DNA of 64,000 bases from Pseudomonas sp. MF4836 (GCF_002018875.1 NZ_MVOL01000001.1:682001-746000); one strand, 5' to 3'; counted from the first letter of the stretch, positions 43,106 to 52,832 are shown. Notes: generated by a model from the sequence alone, not told the origin. Numbers and translations: made by a program.

Positions 43106-44461
43106 CTACTTGTAGCCGTTGTTGGCGAGATAGGTCAGGGTCACCCGCGACAACGCGCGCACGCCCACTGGCAGGGCCTGGTCGTCCACCAGGAATTTGG
43201 GTGAGTGGTTGGGCCAGGCCTTGGCCGGGTCGATACCGTCGGGGGTGACGCCAAGGCCGAAAAACAGCGCCGGAATGCGCCGCGAGTATTCGGCGAAGTC
43301 GTCGGCGGCGTAGACCCCGGAACCCAGGGTGACGGGCTTGCCCGACGAGGCTTCGAGCTGGGGCAGGAGTTTGTCCACCAGATCGGTGTTGTTGTAGCCG
43401 GCCGGGTAGCTGCCGGGGAGGATCTCGACCTTGGCGCTGGCTCCGGCGCTTTCGGCGATTTTGCTGGCGGTGCGTTGCAGGCGGCTGATCACATCGTCGC
43501 GCTGGGCGTCGGTGAGGGTGCGCAGGGTGCCTTCCATGCGCACTTCGGCGGGGATGATGTTGCTGCGCACGCCGGCGTCGATCTTGCCGATGGAGATCAC
43601 CGGGGCGGGCAGGGCCACCAGGTTCACCTGGCGGCTGGGGATGGTCTGCCAGCCGAGGATGATCTGCGCCGCCAGGGGGAAGGGGTCGATCCCAGCCCAG
43701 GGGAAGGCGCCGTGGGTCTGTTCGCCGGTGATGGTGGCGACGAAGTTGTCCGAGGCGGCGGTGGTGCGTTGGCGACTGACCGAAAGGGTGCCGGACACCC
43801 CCGGCCCCACGTGCAGGCCGAAGATCGCTTGCGGCGCCGGGTTGGCCAGCACCCCTTGTTCGATCATCAGCCGGGCGCCGCCGGTTTCTCCCACCGGCAC
43901 GCCTTCTTCGGCCGGCTGGAAAATGAACTTGATGGTGCCGGGCAGGCTGTCCTTGTGCGCCGCCAGGACCTGGGCCACCCCCAGCACAATGGCGATGTGC
44001 GCATCGTGGCCGCAGGCGTGCATGACCCCGACTTGCTTTCCGGCCTGGCTGAAGTCATTGCCGCTGTAGGCCTGGGTCACGGTCGAGGCGTAGGGCAGGC
44101 CGGTCTGCTCGGTGACCGGCAGCGCGTCCAGTTCGGAACGAATGGCCACCACCGGTCCCGGCTTGCCGCCGCGCAACAGCCCGACCACGCCGGTGTGGCC
44201 GATGTCGGTCTGCACTTCCAGGCCCAGCTCACGCAGGCGCGCGGCCACCAGCTTGGCAGTGCGCACTTCGCGGTTGCCCAGCTCCGGGTGTTGATGGATA
44301 TCGTGGCGCAGCTCGATCAGTTGCGGGGTGGCCTGGCGGATATCCCGGTCGAGTGTCTGCAGGCGCTCGGCATCCACCACGGCGGCGCTGACGGTGTTGT
44401 GGAGCAGGGAGGAGAAAAGCAATCCGGCGCTGATGCCGAGTCGGGCGAAAGAGTGATTCAT
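43106..44461 (-). CDS. Exported M20-family amidohydrolase/peptidase
   Basis: 451 residues from the ATG at 44461, which has AGAGG nine bases upstream. A signal peptide (GISAGLLFSSLLHNTVSA) precedes the M20D body: HDIHQHPELGNRE, GVMHACGHDAHIAI with the metal-binding Cys-His, EEGVPVGETGGA, and HSPKFLVDD at the end. Relatives hydrolyse N-acyl amino acids, hippurate or indole-acetyl conjugates; here the product would be released in the periplasm. It lies 260 bases downstream of the riboswitch-controlled receptor on the same strand and may be co-transcribed. Confidence 0.9.
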   Translation of the reverse strand: MNHSFARLGISAGLLFSSLLHNTVSAAVVDAERLQTLDRDIRQATPQLIELRHDIHQHPELGNREVRTAKLVAARLRELGLEVQTDIGHTGVVGLLRGGKPGPVVAIRSELDALPVTEQTGLPYASTVTQAYSGNDFSQAGKQVGVMHACGHDAHIAIVLGVAQVLAAHKDSLPGTIKFIFQPAEEGVPVGETGGARLMIEQGVLANPAPQAIFGLHVGPGVSGTLSVSRQRTTAASDNFVATITGEQTHGAFPWAGIDPFPLAAQIILGWQTIPSRQVNLVALPAPVISIGKIDAGVRSNIIPAEVRMEGTLRTLTDAQRDDVISRLQRTASKIAESAGASAKVEILPGSYPAGYNNTDLVDKLLPQLEASSGKPVTLGSGVYAADDFAEYSRRIPALFFGLGVTPDGIDPAKAWPNHSPKFLVDDQALPVGVRALSRVTLTYLANNGYK

Positions 44462-44721
44462 GCAAGGCCTCTGGGTTGGAACGGCAGAGCCCGAAGTCGG
44501 GCGCAATGGCGTTAACGCAGAAAGCATGCCAGCCCGCTTGCTGGCCGCCAGGCTGGCGTCGCGGGGAGATGAGGCGTGGGGATGCACCAGGCGCAACAGC
44601 CGGTTGCTGATGGTCTGCTGCTCTTCCAGCAGCCAGCGCCGGGAACCTGCGGGGTCCCCGGTGCCTGGCTCGGGCGGCGTTAAACGTGCCCGAGGGTTGC
44701 CCGCTACAGCGTGACAGGCAC

Positions 44722-46875
44722 TTAGAAGCTGTAGTCGGCGGTGACGAAGAACGAGCGCGGCTCACCCATCAGCCATTGCTGGCCATTGTTCTGCTGGGCC
44801 ACGGCGTAGCGCCGGTCGAGCAGGTTGTTGAGCTGCAGGCCCAGGCGCACATCCCGTTGCAGCTGCCAGCCGAGGTTGGCGTCGAGCACCGTGTAGCCCG
44901 GAACCTGGGTGGTGTTGGCCGTATTGGCATAACGCGCGTCGACATAACGCAGGCCCATTCCGGCTGTCAGGTCCTGGCTCAGGGCCTTGTTCAACCACAG
45001 GTTGGCGCTGCGGTGCGGCACGTTGCTCGGGCGATTGCCGGCGCGCGAGACCACCTGGCCCGACACCACTTCATCGAAGTCGTCGTATTCGGCCCGCACC
45101 AGCGCGGCATTGGCCGAGACCTGCCAGTCGTGAGCCAGGGCCAGCTCCAGGGATGCTTCCAGGCCGTCGGCGGACTGCTGGCCGACCTGTTGCGCCAGGC
45201 GCGTGACCGGGTCGCTGCTGAGCAGTTTTTTCTTGACGATATGGTAGGCCGCCAGGGTCCATTCACCGCGCCCGTCCCAGAACTGTTGCTTGAGGCCGAA
45301 CTCGGTCTGCCGGGCCTCGGTCAGGTCCATCTGCTGCTGGCTCGGGTTCAGGCTGATGAGGTTGTTGACCCCGTCCTCGCTGGTCGAGTACTGGCCGTAC
45401 AGCGACAGTTGGTCGGTGACCGCGAACACCAGCCCGGCGCGCCAGTTGCCGCCGGTGAGGCTGCGGTCGCTGCGGCTGCCGGCACGCTGGTCGTCGCGCT
45501 CGATGTGGTTCTGGTCGCGGCGCACGCCGGTCACCAGGGACCAGCGCTCGGACAGCTGCAAGCGGTTCTCGGCAAACAGGGCAAAGGTGTGGGTGCTGCT
45601 GGCGGTCTGGGGTGAAAATGCAGAGCGACTCTGGAAGTAACCCGCTGCCGGCTGCCAAGGGTCGATGTAGTCGCCGCCGACATCGGTATAGGGCGAGTTG
45701 TTGCCCACGGCGAACCTGATTTTGTTGTACTCGGTACCGACCACCGTGCGGCTGTCCAGGCCGAACAGCGAATGGTTGAAGGTGAAGCTCTGACGGTCGC
45801 CCATCTGCTCCTGGTCGTGCTTGATCTCCAGGTAGCTGTTGCGCAGCAGTTGCTGGCGGGGGCTGTCCCAGCTGTAGGTTTCGGCGTTGCGCCAATGGCG
45901 TCGGCTCTTGATGTAATACAGCTGGTTGCTGGCGCTGACGCTGTCGCTCAGGTTCCAGTCGGTATTGAGTCGGGTCCATTCGTCGTTGTAGCGCTGCACG
46001 GCGTTGCGCAGGTTGTAGTTCTTGTCGCGCAGGCTGTCGCGGTAGTGCCCGTCGAGCAGGGGCGTGCCGAAGTAACTGCTCGGTTCGCTGTCGCCACGCT
46101 CATGGGCGAAGGTGAAGCTCAGGTCATCGTTGGCCTGCCAGCGCAGGGCCGCACTGAGGGCCAGGCTGCGCGAGTCGCCGTGGTCGACCCAGCCGTTGCT
46201 TTGCTGCTGGTTCAGGGTCAGGCGATAGCTCAGGGTGTCGCTCAGGGAGCCGCCGCTGTCCAGGCCCAGCTGCTGGCGGTCGTTGGAGCCATAACCCAGG
46301 CGCAAGCGGTTGCGCACTTCACCTTCGAAGGGCTTCTTCGAGATCACATTGACCACCGCCCCGGTGGCGCCTTCGCCATAGAGCACCGAGGCCGGGCCAC
46401 GGATCACGTCGATGCGTTCAACCATCCACGGGTCGACCGGAAACGTCAGGCTGCCGGCACCGGTGTACAGGCGGGCACCGTCGAACAGGGTCATGACCGA
46501 GCTGTGCCCGGTAAAGCCCCGCGCCGCCAACGCGGTGTTGCCGTTGCCCGGGGCGGCGATGCTGGTGATGCCCGGGGAGCGGGTCACCGCGTCCTGCACC
46601 GTGAGGTTATTGCGGTTGTCGATGGCGTCCTGGCCGATGCTGCTGGTGCTGGCGGGGTTTTCCAGGGCGCTCAGGTTGAGCCGTGAGCCGGCGGGCAGCG
46701 GTGTGCTGAGGGAAGTGTCATCGCCCTTGGCGACTTCGCTGACCAGGGTCGCCGGCAAGGCGAGCGCACGGTGGTCGGTTTCGGCAAAGGTCAGGGATGA
46801 AAAGGCCATGCAGGGGACAAAGGTGATCGGCAGGGATCGGCTTGCGAGGCTTTGGAGCAGGGGATTGCGGGACAT
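44722..46875 (-). CDS. TonB-dependent receptor under a cobalamin riboswitch
   Basis: The 717-residue protein has a signal peptide ending LTFA, a plug with AARGFTGHSSVMTLFDGARL and VIRGPASVLYGEGATGAVVN, and a barrel ending SFFVTADYSF. There is no STN domain. By sequence it looks like a siderophore-class receptor, longer than BtuB (about 600 residues). The full-length cobalamin riboswitch 120 bases upstream on the same strand nevertheless points to cobalamin or another corrinoid as the regulating ligand and likely cargo. A weak GGAA precedes the ATG. Confidence 0.9.
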   Translation of the reverse strand: MSRNPLLQSLASRSLPITFVPCMAFSSLTFAETDHRALALPATLVSEVAKGDDTSLSTPLPAGSRLNLSALENPASTSSIGQDAIDNRNNLTVQDAVTRSPGITSIAAPGNGNTALAARGFTGHSSVMTLFDGARLYTGAGSLTFPVDPWMVERIDVIRGPASVLYGEGATGAVVNVISKKPFEGEVRNRLRLGYGSNDRQQLGLDSGGSLSDTLSYRLTLNQQQSNGWVDHGDSRSLALSAALRWQANDDLSFTFAHERGDSEPSSYFGTPLLDGHYRDSLRDKNYNLRNAVQRYNDEWTRLNTDWNLSDSVSASNQLYYIKSRRHWRNAETYSWDSPRQQLLRNSYLEIKHDQEQMGDRQSFTFNHSLFGLDSRTVVGTEYNKIRFAVGNNSPYTDVGGDYIDPWQPAAGYFQSRSAFSPQTASSTHTFALFAENRLQLSERWSLVTGVRRDQNHIERDDQRAGSRSDRSLTGGNWRAGLVFAVTDQLSLYGQYSTSEDGVNNLISLNPSQQQMDLTEARQTEFGLKQQFWDGRGEWTLAAYHIVKKKLLSSDPVTRLAQQVGQQSADGLEASLELALAHDWQVSANAALVRAEYDDFDEVVSGQVVSRAGNRPSNVPHRSANLWLNKALSQDLTAGMGLRYVDARYANTANTTQVPGYTVLDANLGWQLQRDVRLGLQLNNLLDRRYAVAQQNNGQQWLMGEPRSFFVTADYSF

Positions 46876-46996
46876 GCTATTCCAACTGAGTCAGGAAAGA
46901 ATGAAACCCGGAGGGAACAACGCATAAGGAATCGCAGGCGCACGCGCCCACGCAAACCGGACTGCGCCCGCCCACCGCGGGGTTGCCAAACGAAGT

Positions 46997-47175
46997 TGCA
47001 GGCCGGTCTCCGGGCTCGCGAGGGTCATGAAGCATTCACCTTCCCATGCCGGAGCACAGTGGTCTGTCGAATGCTTCGCTCGCTTACCGTTGCGGGGGCA
47101 GCGCCGGACTGATCACCGAAGTGACGCACCGGCTTCCCGTTTAATCCCATGCACGGCGGCATGGGACACCTGAAA
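46997..47175 (-). ncRNA. Cobalamin riboswitch
   Basis: On the minus strand all conserved parts occur in order. GGTGTCCC is the 5' stem (47170-47163). GGGAAGCCGGTGC follows (47138-47126). The junction core GCCCCCGCAACGGTAAGCGA is at 47099-47080. The B12 box GAGCCCGGAGACCGGCC is at 47017-47001. It should switch off the downstream TonB receptor when adenosylcobalamin is plentiful. The expression platform near the start codon has no T-run terminator, so translational control is more likely. Confidence 0.93.
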
Positions 47176-47260
47176 CTGGCGCGCATATGACCATTGATGA
47201 ATTTCTTCGTCAATGCGCAAAGCTGCTACAGGGGAAAACAGTCTGTGCCGCCGCCGATCC

Positions 47261-47274
47261 TCGGCAGCGGCTAC
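47261..47274 (-). repeat. Single REP unit
   Basis: TCGGCAGCGGCTAC is identical to the arm of the inverted pair at 49865-49926. No partner arm lies nearby, so it is a singlet. Confidence 0.6.
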
Positions 47275-47293
47275 GCGATAGGTGGGGGATGCT

Positions 47294-48367
47294 TCAGGGG
47301 GTGGCCAGGGTCTGCTGCGGCTCGTATTCGGTTTCGGCGAAGTTGAAGTAGGTGGTGCCGGCATGCTGGGTGATCTGCGGTTCGCAGCGGCCAAAGGGTT
47401 CGGACAGATGCCCCTTGCCGTTGACCACTTTGAGCAGTATTTGCTCTTGGGCACTGCAGCCATTGCCGGCCCACGCGGCACTCACCAGAAACAGCCCATC
47501 CCCCAGGTGCTGCACAGCTTCGAACGACATGCCGTCGCTGAGCAGGGCCGACTTCCCGATCAGGGCACCGTTGACCAGCAATTGGCTGGGCGGGTTTTTA
47601 TTGCCGTCATGCTGTTCGGCAATCACCTGCACCTTGTCGTTGCCGTTGACGGCCTGGGTCTGGGTGCCGATCTCCAGTGCCGGGTAACGACGGGCCTTGG
47701 CCGCTTCCGCGGCGTTGGCTTCGCGGGGCACCAGGCCCAGGCCGGCAGGGCCGCGCACGGTCATGAAGTCGGCGGGCTTGGCGGCTTCGAGGGCGCGCAC
47801 GGCGTCGAAGTCCCAGTAATTGACCCGGGTCACCGCCATGCGCGAGGGCGCAGGCTCGATCACGCTCAGCTCGAACTGCTTGCCGGTCATATTCGGCGCA
47901 TACAGGTAGGACAGGTGATCCAGCGATGCCTGGGCATGTACCGCGACCTTGTTGGTCTGGGTGAACGCCTGCAACGGGCCTGAATAACGGGCCAGGGCCT
48001 CGTCGGCGAGCTTTTTGCCGGCGGTGAGCGAGCCTTTTACCTCGGCTTCCAGGGCAATGACCCTGTGATCGGGGCCGAAGGTGTAGGTCGCCGATTCATA
48101 GGGCTTGTCGCGGTTGACCTCGGTGCGCCGGGTGTTGCCGAAGTAGATGGTCTGGTAGCGCAGGAACACCGTCAGCGAATGGATGCCCGCCGGGCCGGAG
48201 CCGGTGTAGGTCATGCAGCCCCGGGGGCAGGTTTCCTGAAGCAGCAGATTGACTTCGTCATAGGGCATGCCGAGTGCAACGTCATGCACGGTAAAGTCCG
48301 GGGCCGCCAGCAGCGTCGGCGAGACCAGCGCCGCCGCCAGCGCGAGCGCGTTGAATGTGTGCTTCAA
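47294..48367 (-). CDS. Exported protein of unknown function
   Basis: About 357 residues if it starts at the TTG at 48367, which has AGGAG seven bases upstream; the ATG at 48373 directly abuts that AGGAG and is too close to it. A signal peptide (NALALAAALVSPTLLA) precedes the mature APDFTVHDVALGMPYDEV. Two cysteines (CPRGC) follow near residue 50, and a further Cys-rich end (NGCSAQEQ and FGRCEP) suggests disulphides. I do not recognise the family. It is divergent from the DUF1543 gene and upstream of the riboswitch region. Confidence 0.75.
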   Translation of the reverse strand: MKHTFNALALAAALVSPTLLAAPDFTVHDVALGMPYDEVNLLLQETCPRGCMTYTGSGPAGIHSLTVFLRYQTIYFGNTRRTEVNRDKPYESATYTFGPDHRVIALEAEVKGSLTAGKKLADEALARYSGPLQAFTQTNKVAVHAQASLDHLSYLYAPNMTGKQFELSVIEPAPSRMAVTRVNYWDFDAVRALEAAKPADFMTVRGPAGLGLVPREANAAEAAKARRYPALEIGTQTQAVNGNDKVQVIAEQHDGNKNPPSQLLVNGALIGKSALLSDGMSFEAVQHLGDGLFLVSAAWAGNGCSAQEQILLKVVNGKGHLSEPFGRCEPQITQHAGTTYFNFAETEYEPQQTLATP

Positions 48368-48635
48368 GACCATCTCCTGGTTGTCCAATGGCGGGGCCGT
48401 CGTGCCCCACGCCGCAATCCTTGCCAGCGAATGGCATGGCCTGTGTGGCTATCGGCTGCTGGCGATTGGCCTTTAGCTGCAATGTGCTGAAAGCCGCGCG
48501 GGAGTGTCCCGGGCGCAGTAAAACCTCAGCAATCAGACGCAACATGGTGAAGAATATGGCGCTTGCCTGATGAGCCCCGACCGGGACCATCACCCTGAAA
48601 TCGCTGCCGCCGGCGGCAGGTAACCAAGGAACAGA

Positions 48636-49133
48636 ATGCTTTTTGTAGTGATGCTGGGGGGCAAACACCCCAGGGCCAAGATTGAGGTCCACGACGTGGT
48701 GTTCGCCATCGCCGACAGCCTGGAAGCGGCCTACCCGCAACTGCGCGAAGGCTGGTTTGGCAGCCCGGCGGGGCTGCATGTCGATTCGTGGATGCAGGTC
48801 GATGGTGTAGAAGGGTGGAAGGTGCAGTTGAGCCCGCTGGCGCCTCTGCCCGGGGCCCCGCGCCTGTATTTCATCAACCTCGGCGGCTATGAGGCCCAGG
48901 CCTTCGGCGAGGCCCACCACTACCTGCTGGTGGTGGCCCATGACAAGGCTGAAGCCAAGGCCAAGGGCAAGCGGCAGATGCTCAGCCACTGGAGCAAGGC
49001 CCATACCGACGCGCTGATGGACGTAGACGATTGCCTGCCGATCGATGCCGTGGACGGGCGCTATATCCACCTGGTGGAGGGCGAGCATCGCGGGGTGGTC
49101 CAGCGCAACGACTACATCGTGATTCCCCGCTGA
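48636..49133 (+). CDS. DUF1543 protein
   Basis: The 165-residue protein has the two DUF1543 repeats, beginning LFVVMLGGKHPRAKIEVHDV and later RLYFINLGGYEAQAFGEAHH. A good AAGGA precedes the ATG. The function of the family is unknown; it is short, soluble and without a signal peptide. It is followed closely by the convergent DUF2625 gene. Confidence 0.88.
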   Translation: MLFVVMLGGKHPRAKIEVHDVVFAIADSLEAAYPQLREGWFGSPAGLHVDSWMQVDGVEGWKVQLSPLAPLPGAPRLYFINLGGYEAQAFGEAHHYLLVVAHDKAEAKAKGKRQMLSHWSKAHTDALMDVDDCLPIDAVDGRYIHLVEGEHRGVVQRNDYIVIPR

Positions 49134-49156
49134 GCCCCGGTGGCTGACGCTGGATC

Positions 49157-49807
49157 TCAGGCCGGAGCGTCGAGCTTTTGCGCCAGTTCCAGGTTCAGCC
49201 GGTAGTGTTCGTCCAGCGGCACGGCGCGCCGACTGCTGCTGTTGATGCTGCCTTCGGCGGTCCACAGGAACGGGTAGAAGCTCATGCACTGGTCTGCCCC
49301 AAGCTGCGGCAGTTCACGCTGCCAGCCGTCCCAGCGCAGGTCCTGGTAGAACTGCCCGAGGCGTTCGCTCAGGGCCCATTCGACGAAGTCCGAGTAGCCG
49401 ATTTCCAGGGCTTCCCAGCGCAGGGTGTCCGGGGCCCAGTAGTACAGGGCCCCGGTATCGTCGCCGAGGCTGCCGCCGTTGATGGCGAAGAAGCCGCCCA
49501 CGGCATCGTCGGCGACCAGCATCGCCCCCTGAATGCGGTCCTGGTTCCAGTCCCGCAGGTTGCGTGGCAGCTGTGGATGGCCCGACCCCAGCAGTCGCAG
49601 CCAGCCGTCATCGATCAACAGCCCACCGCTTTCGTAAGCCATGGCCCCGAGCACCGAGCGGGTGCTCACGCCGAGTGCCAGCAGGATGGCCTCGCGATCC
49701 GGCGCCGGCGCCAGCCATTCGCAGCGATGAGGGGAGCGGGCGATCCACGCCTCGATCAAGGGCAGTGCCGGGTCGGTGAGGTTGAGCAGTTGATCGAGGG
49801 TTGGCAC
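49157..49807 (-). CDS. DUF2625 protein
   Basis: 216 residues from a GTG at 49807 with AGGAT seven bases upstream; an open frame runs further up but crosses REP sequence. The family signature MAYESGGLLIDDGWLRLLGS is clear, followed by GALYYWAPDTLRWEALEIGY and WAEG-like WTAEGSINSS near the end. It is a soluble protein of unknown role, probably monocistronic. Confidence 0.85.
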   Translation of the reverse strand: MPTLDQLLNLTDPALPLIEAWIARSPHRCEWLAPAPDREAILLALGVSTRSVLGAMAYESGGLLIDDGWLRLLGSGHPQLPRNLRDWNQDRIQGAMLVADDAVGGFFAINGGSLGDDTGALYYWAPDTLRWEALEIGYSDFVEWALSERLGQFYQDLRWDGWQRELPQLGADQCMSFYPFLWTAEGSINSSSRRAVPLDEHYRLNLELAQKLDAPA

Positions 49808-49864
49808 GTCAAAATCCTTTTTTGCAGCAGGCACTCGCCAGGGGGCGCTGATCATATCAGGCGC

Positions 49865-49926
49865 GTAGCCGCTGCCGAAGGCTCTGGCCTGCGTTCGCAA
49901 CACCGCGAAAGCTCGGCAGCGGCTAC
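49865..49926. repeat. Inverted REP pair, GTAGCCGCTGCCGA type
   Basis: GTAGCCGCTGCCGA at 49865-49878 and its exact complement TCGGCAGCGGCTAC at 49913-49926 form a long hairpin with a 34-base loop. It is a second REP class, different from that at 16355. Confidence 0.75.
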
Positions 49927-49962
49927 AGGGCTACAGGGCTACAGGGCTACAGGGCTACAGGG
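49923..49962. repeat. Tandem repeat, 5 x CTACAGGG
   Basis: Five exact head-to-tail copies of the 8-mer CTACAGGG start at the last bases of the REP arm (GGCTACAGGG) and appear to have grown from its edge, probably by slippage. Confidence 0.85.
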
Positions 49963-50116
49963 TGAATGTGGGGGATTGGATATTTTTGGAGGCTGATGAA
50001 AAGCGCCGCTCACTTAGTCACACTGTGCAGGCTTTTCCTGGGTGCTTTCGGGCAGCCACACAGAGTCGGGCACCAGGGCAGGATCCTCTTATTGTTTGAT
50101 GGAGCACTCAGACGTC

Positions 50117-50935
50117 ATGGTTAAATCAACGCAGAAAAACAGCCGTTTCAAAATGGCATCCATTGGCGTACTGACCGCGTTTCTGGCGGTCGGCGTGGCC
50201 AAGAGTTTCGCCGAGGACAAGGGAGTCCAGGGAATGCACAGTCTCCAGTTTCGCAAGGTCATCGACCTCAGCCACGTTATCAGCCCCTCCATACCGTTAT
50301 GGCCCAACGACCCGCCAGTGACCTTCGATGTCGTGGCAACGCTGGACAAGGACGGCTATTACCTGCGGCGCTTCAGTATCGGTGAGCACAGCGCGACCCA
50401 TATGAATGCGCCCAACAGTTTTCACGCCAAGGGCATGGGCATCGACGGCTATGCGCCCGAGTCCCTGATCCGGCCGGCGGTGGTGATTGATGTGCGCAGC
50501 CAATCCAAAGCCAACGCCGACTACGTGATCGGCGTGCAGGACATCGAAAAATGGGAACGCGAGCACGGCACGATCGCCAAGGGCTCGCTGGTGCTTTTCT
50601 ACACCGGCTGGCAAGCCCTGTGGAACGACCCCAAGGCCTTTATCAATGCAGACGCCAAGGGCCCGCACTTCCCCGGTGTCGGTGCCGAGACCAGCAAATT
50701 CCTGCTTGAGAAGCGCCAGATCGCCGGCGTGGGCATCGACACCCATGGCGCCGATCCGGGCCAGGATGAGGTGTACGCCACCAACAGCCAGGTGCTGGAG
50801 AAAAACGGCATCATCCTCGAATGCCTGACCAACCTTGACCAGTTGCCGGCCAAGGGCGCGACGCTGGTCATCGGGGTACTGCGGCTGCAGGAAGGTTCGG
50901 GCTCGCCCGTGGCCGTTACCGCCCTGGTGCCTTGA
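50117..50935 (+). CDS. Periplasmic cyclase-family (kynurenine formamidase-like) hydrolase
   Basis: 272 residues from the ATG at 50117; an upstream ATG at 50099 has no better ribosome site. A signal peptide (GVLTAFLAVGVAKSFA) leads into the cyclase fold: VIDLSHVISPSIPLWPNDPP, then HSATHMNAPNSFH (His91, His95, Asn97). The family motif is normally His-x-G-T-His-x-Asp, so the third metal ligand is Asn here. GVGIDTHGADPGQDE is the distal active-site block. It likely hydrolyses an amide or lactam outside the cytosol. Four bases separate its stop from the convergent kinase stop. Confidence 0.88.
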   Translation: MVKSTQKNSRFKMASIGVLTAFLAVGVAKSFAEDKGVQGMHSLQFRKVIDLSHVISPSIPLWPNDPPVTFDVVATLDKDGYYLRRFSIGEHSATHMNAPNSFHAKGMGIDGYAPESLIRPAVVIDVRSQSKANADYVIGVQDIEKWEREHGTIAKGSLVLFYTGWQALWNDPKAFINADAKGPHFPGVGAETSKFLLEKRQIAGVGIDTHGADPGQDEVYATNSQVLEKNGIILECLTNLDQLPAKGATLVIGVLRLQEGSGSPVAVTALVP

Positions 50936-50939
50936 TGGG

Positions 50940-52832
50940 TCATTGACGGGAACGCGTGTCCACTGGCGGGGCGCTGGCCTGGATCTGTTGCCGGTAGTTG
51001 GATGCGCGTTGCAACACACTGGTCAAGGCCTGCAGGTTGGCCGGCTTGGTCAGGATGTCATTGGCGCCCGCCGCCCTGAAGCGCTCGACCTCGCTGGAAA
51101 ACGCGCTCGCGGTAAAGGCCACGATGTAGCAGTTCTCGCTCAAGGGCAGGTCACGGATTTCCTCGATGGCTTCGAGTCCGGTCATCACCGGCATGTTGAT
51201 GTCCATCAGAATCAGGTCCGGGATCGCGCCCACGCAGTACTTGATCGCCTCCAGCCCATTGTCTGCCAGCTGCGGTGCGTAACCGAGCCGTTGCAGCATC
51301 GCCATCGCTACTTTCTGGCTCACCGGGTGGTTCTCCACCAGGAGGATGTCGAGGGGGAAGCGCTCGGCGAACGACGAGTCGAAGTCCACCACCACATCCT
51401 GCTCCTCGCCCTTGGGGATCTCCGCCCCGGAGAACGGCTCCATGGGCAGGGAAAACGAGAATATCGAGCCGACGCCAAACTGGCTGCTGAAGGACAGGGT
51501 GCCATTTTGCGCTTCCACCAGGTTCTTGCAGATCGACAAGCCCAGGCCGCTGCCGGAAAAGCGTTGGTTGATCGGCCCCTCGAACTGGGCAAAGGGCTTG
51601 AACAGGCTGTCTTGCAGCTCGTTGGGGATGCCGACCCCGGTGTCGTAGATGGAAAACGCCAGGCGCGCGCGGGGGCCATAGCCGTTGGTGGTCACCACCA
51701 GCGACACCTTGCCGGTCTCGGTGAACTTGACCGCGTTGCCCAGCAGGTTGATGAGGATCTGGTGCAGGCAGTCGGCATCAGTCTTCACCAGCGCCGGGAC
51801 CTGGGGCGAAATCTGCACCTCCAGCACCACCGGTTTGTCCTGCAGCCCCTGGCGGATCATCTCGACGCTGGAGGCAATCAGGGTGCGCAACTCGAAGACC
51901 CGGGGCTTGAGTTCAAGCTTGCCGGCTTCGATTTTCGCCAGGTCGAGAATATTGTCGATCAGCGACAGCAGGGTGCGTCCGCTGCTGTGGATGGTCTTCA
52001 CCAGGCCGCGTTGTTCCGGGCTCAAGGGCGAGTCGGCGAGCAGCTCGGTCGCACCGATCACGCCATACATGGGGGTACGGATCTCATGGCTCATGGTGGC
52101 CAGGAATCGGGTTTTGGAGCGGTCGGCATCTTCAGCGGCATTCTTGGCCTGTTTCAGCACCTGCTCGTTGATCTGCAGTTGCTGCAGGTGAGAGCGCACG
52201 CGCAGCAGGTCCACGACAAACAGCAGGCTGAAGGCGAGAAACACCAGGATCGCCAGGATGATGTGGTGCAGGGAGTCCCGATGGAGCTGGTGGTAGTAAT
52301 CGGCCAGGGTGATTTCCGCACCCGCAACGTAGACGGTCCCGTCCTTGGAGTGCAGGGGCACGAACACCGCTCGAAAGTCTCCCCAGTGATCGGTGTAGTC
52401 GATCCACACCGGCTTGGTGCTTTCGAAACTGTCGACCAATGCCTGGCTGGCGTCCGGGTAGGGGTCGAAAAAGCGCACGAAATTCTGGTTCTCGACCTCG
52501 GTCTTCGACGCGCTGGAACTGGCCAGGTAAGCCACGCCCTCGCGTTTGATCACGGTGTAGACGAACGCCGTGCCCAAGGCTTCGTTGAACCGCGACAGCC
52601 GATTGATGGCGTCCAGGTCTTCGGCTTCGGTCTTGGACTGCTTGTCGACCAGGTGGTCGTGGTAGTTGTCGCCGAGGATCGCTGCGGTGCCCAGCGCGGC
52701 ATACAGCAGCTTGTTGTTGATGTTCTCAGTGAGGATTCCCTGGGTTTCAACGTAGAGGTAATAGATGTAGCCACTCACCCCGACGATATAAACCAGCAGC
52801 AAAGCCCATGTTTTCCTTCTGAGTTTGAACAT
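50940..52832 (-). CDS. Membrane hybrid sensor histidine kinase
   Basis: 630 residues from the ATG at 52832. Membrane segments lie at about 9-28 and 189-209, with a 160-residue periplasmic sensor between them. HisKA has the H-box [13 protein letters not shown] with His249. The HATPase has [20 protein letters not shown] and [10 protein letters not shown]. The C-terminal receiver domain has Asp544 in [13 protein letters not shown]. There is no Hpt domain and no partner regulator gene adjacent. It is divergent from the PQQ dehydrogenase and may regulate it. Confidence 0.92.
   Translation of the reverse strand: MFKLRRKTWALLLVYIVGVSGYIYYLYVETQGILTENINNKLLYAALGTAAILGDNYHDHLVDKQSKTEAEDLDAINRLSRFNEALGTAFVYTVIKREGVAYLASSSASKTEVENQNFVRFFDPYPDASQALVDSFESTKPVWIDYTDHWGDFRAVFVPLHSKDGTVYVAGAEITLADYYHQLHRDSLHHIILAILVFLAFSLLFVVDLLRVRSHLQQLQINEQVLKQAKNAAEDADRSKTRFLATMSHEIRTPMYGVIGATELLADSPLSPEQRGLVKTIHSSGRTLLSLIDNILDLAKIEAGKLELKPRVFELRTLIASSVEMIRQGLQDKPVVLEVQISPQVPALVKTDADCLHQILINLLGNAVKFTETGKVSLVVTTNGYGPRARLAFSIYDTGVGIPNELQDSLFKPFAQFEGPINQRFSGSGLGLSICKNLVEAQNGTLSFSSQFGVGSIFSFSLPMEPFSGAEIPKGEEQDVVVDFDSSFAERFPLDILLVENHPVSQKVAMAMLQRLGYAPQLADNGLEAIKYCVGAIPDLILMDINMPVMTGLEAIEEIRDLPLSENCYIVAFTASAFSSEVERFRAAGANDILTKPANLQALTSVLQRASNYRQQIQASAPPVDTRSRQ

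Larger units (their letters stand above)
46876..47293. other. Leader region with cobalamin riboswitch and a REP unit
   Basis: This 418-base gap holds, in minus-strand order, a single REP unit (47261-47274), the promoter of the receptor gene, the riboswitch (47175-46997) and about 120 bases of expression platform up to the ATG at 46875. No other gene is present. Confidence 0.7.
49808..50116. other. Intergenic region with REP pair and tandem repeat
   Basis: This 309-base gap holds an inverted REP pair (49865-49926), a five-copy 8-bp tandem repeat (49923-49962), then a short AT-rich stretch (49965-50000) and the leader of the cyclase-family gene. No further gene is seen. Confidence 0.6.

Noticed and set aside
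49923..49962. CTACAGGG tandem array as a CRISPR
   Set aside because: Units are 8 bp and contiguous with no spacers, and no cas genes are present.
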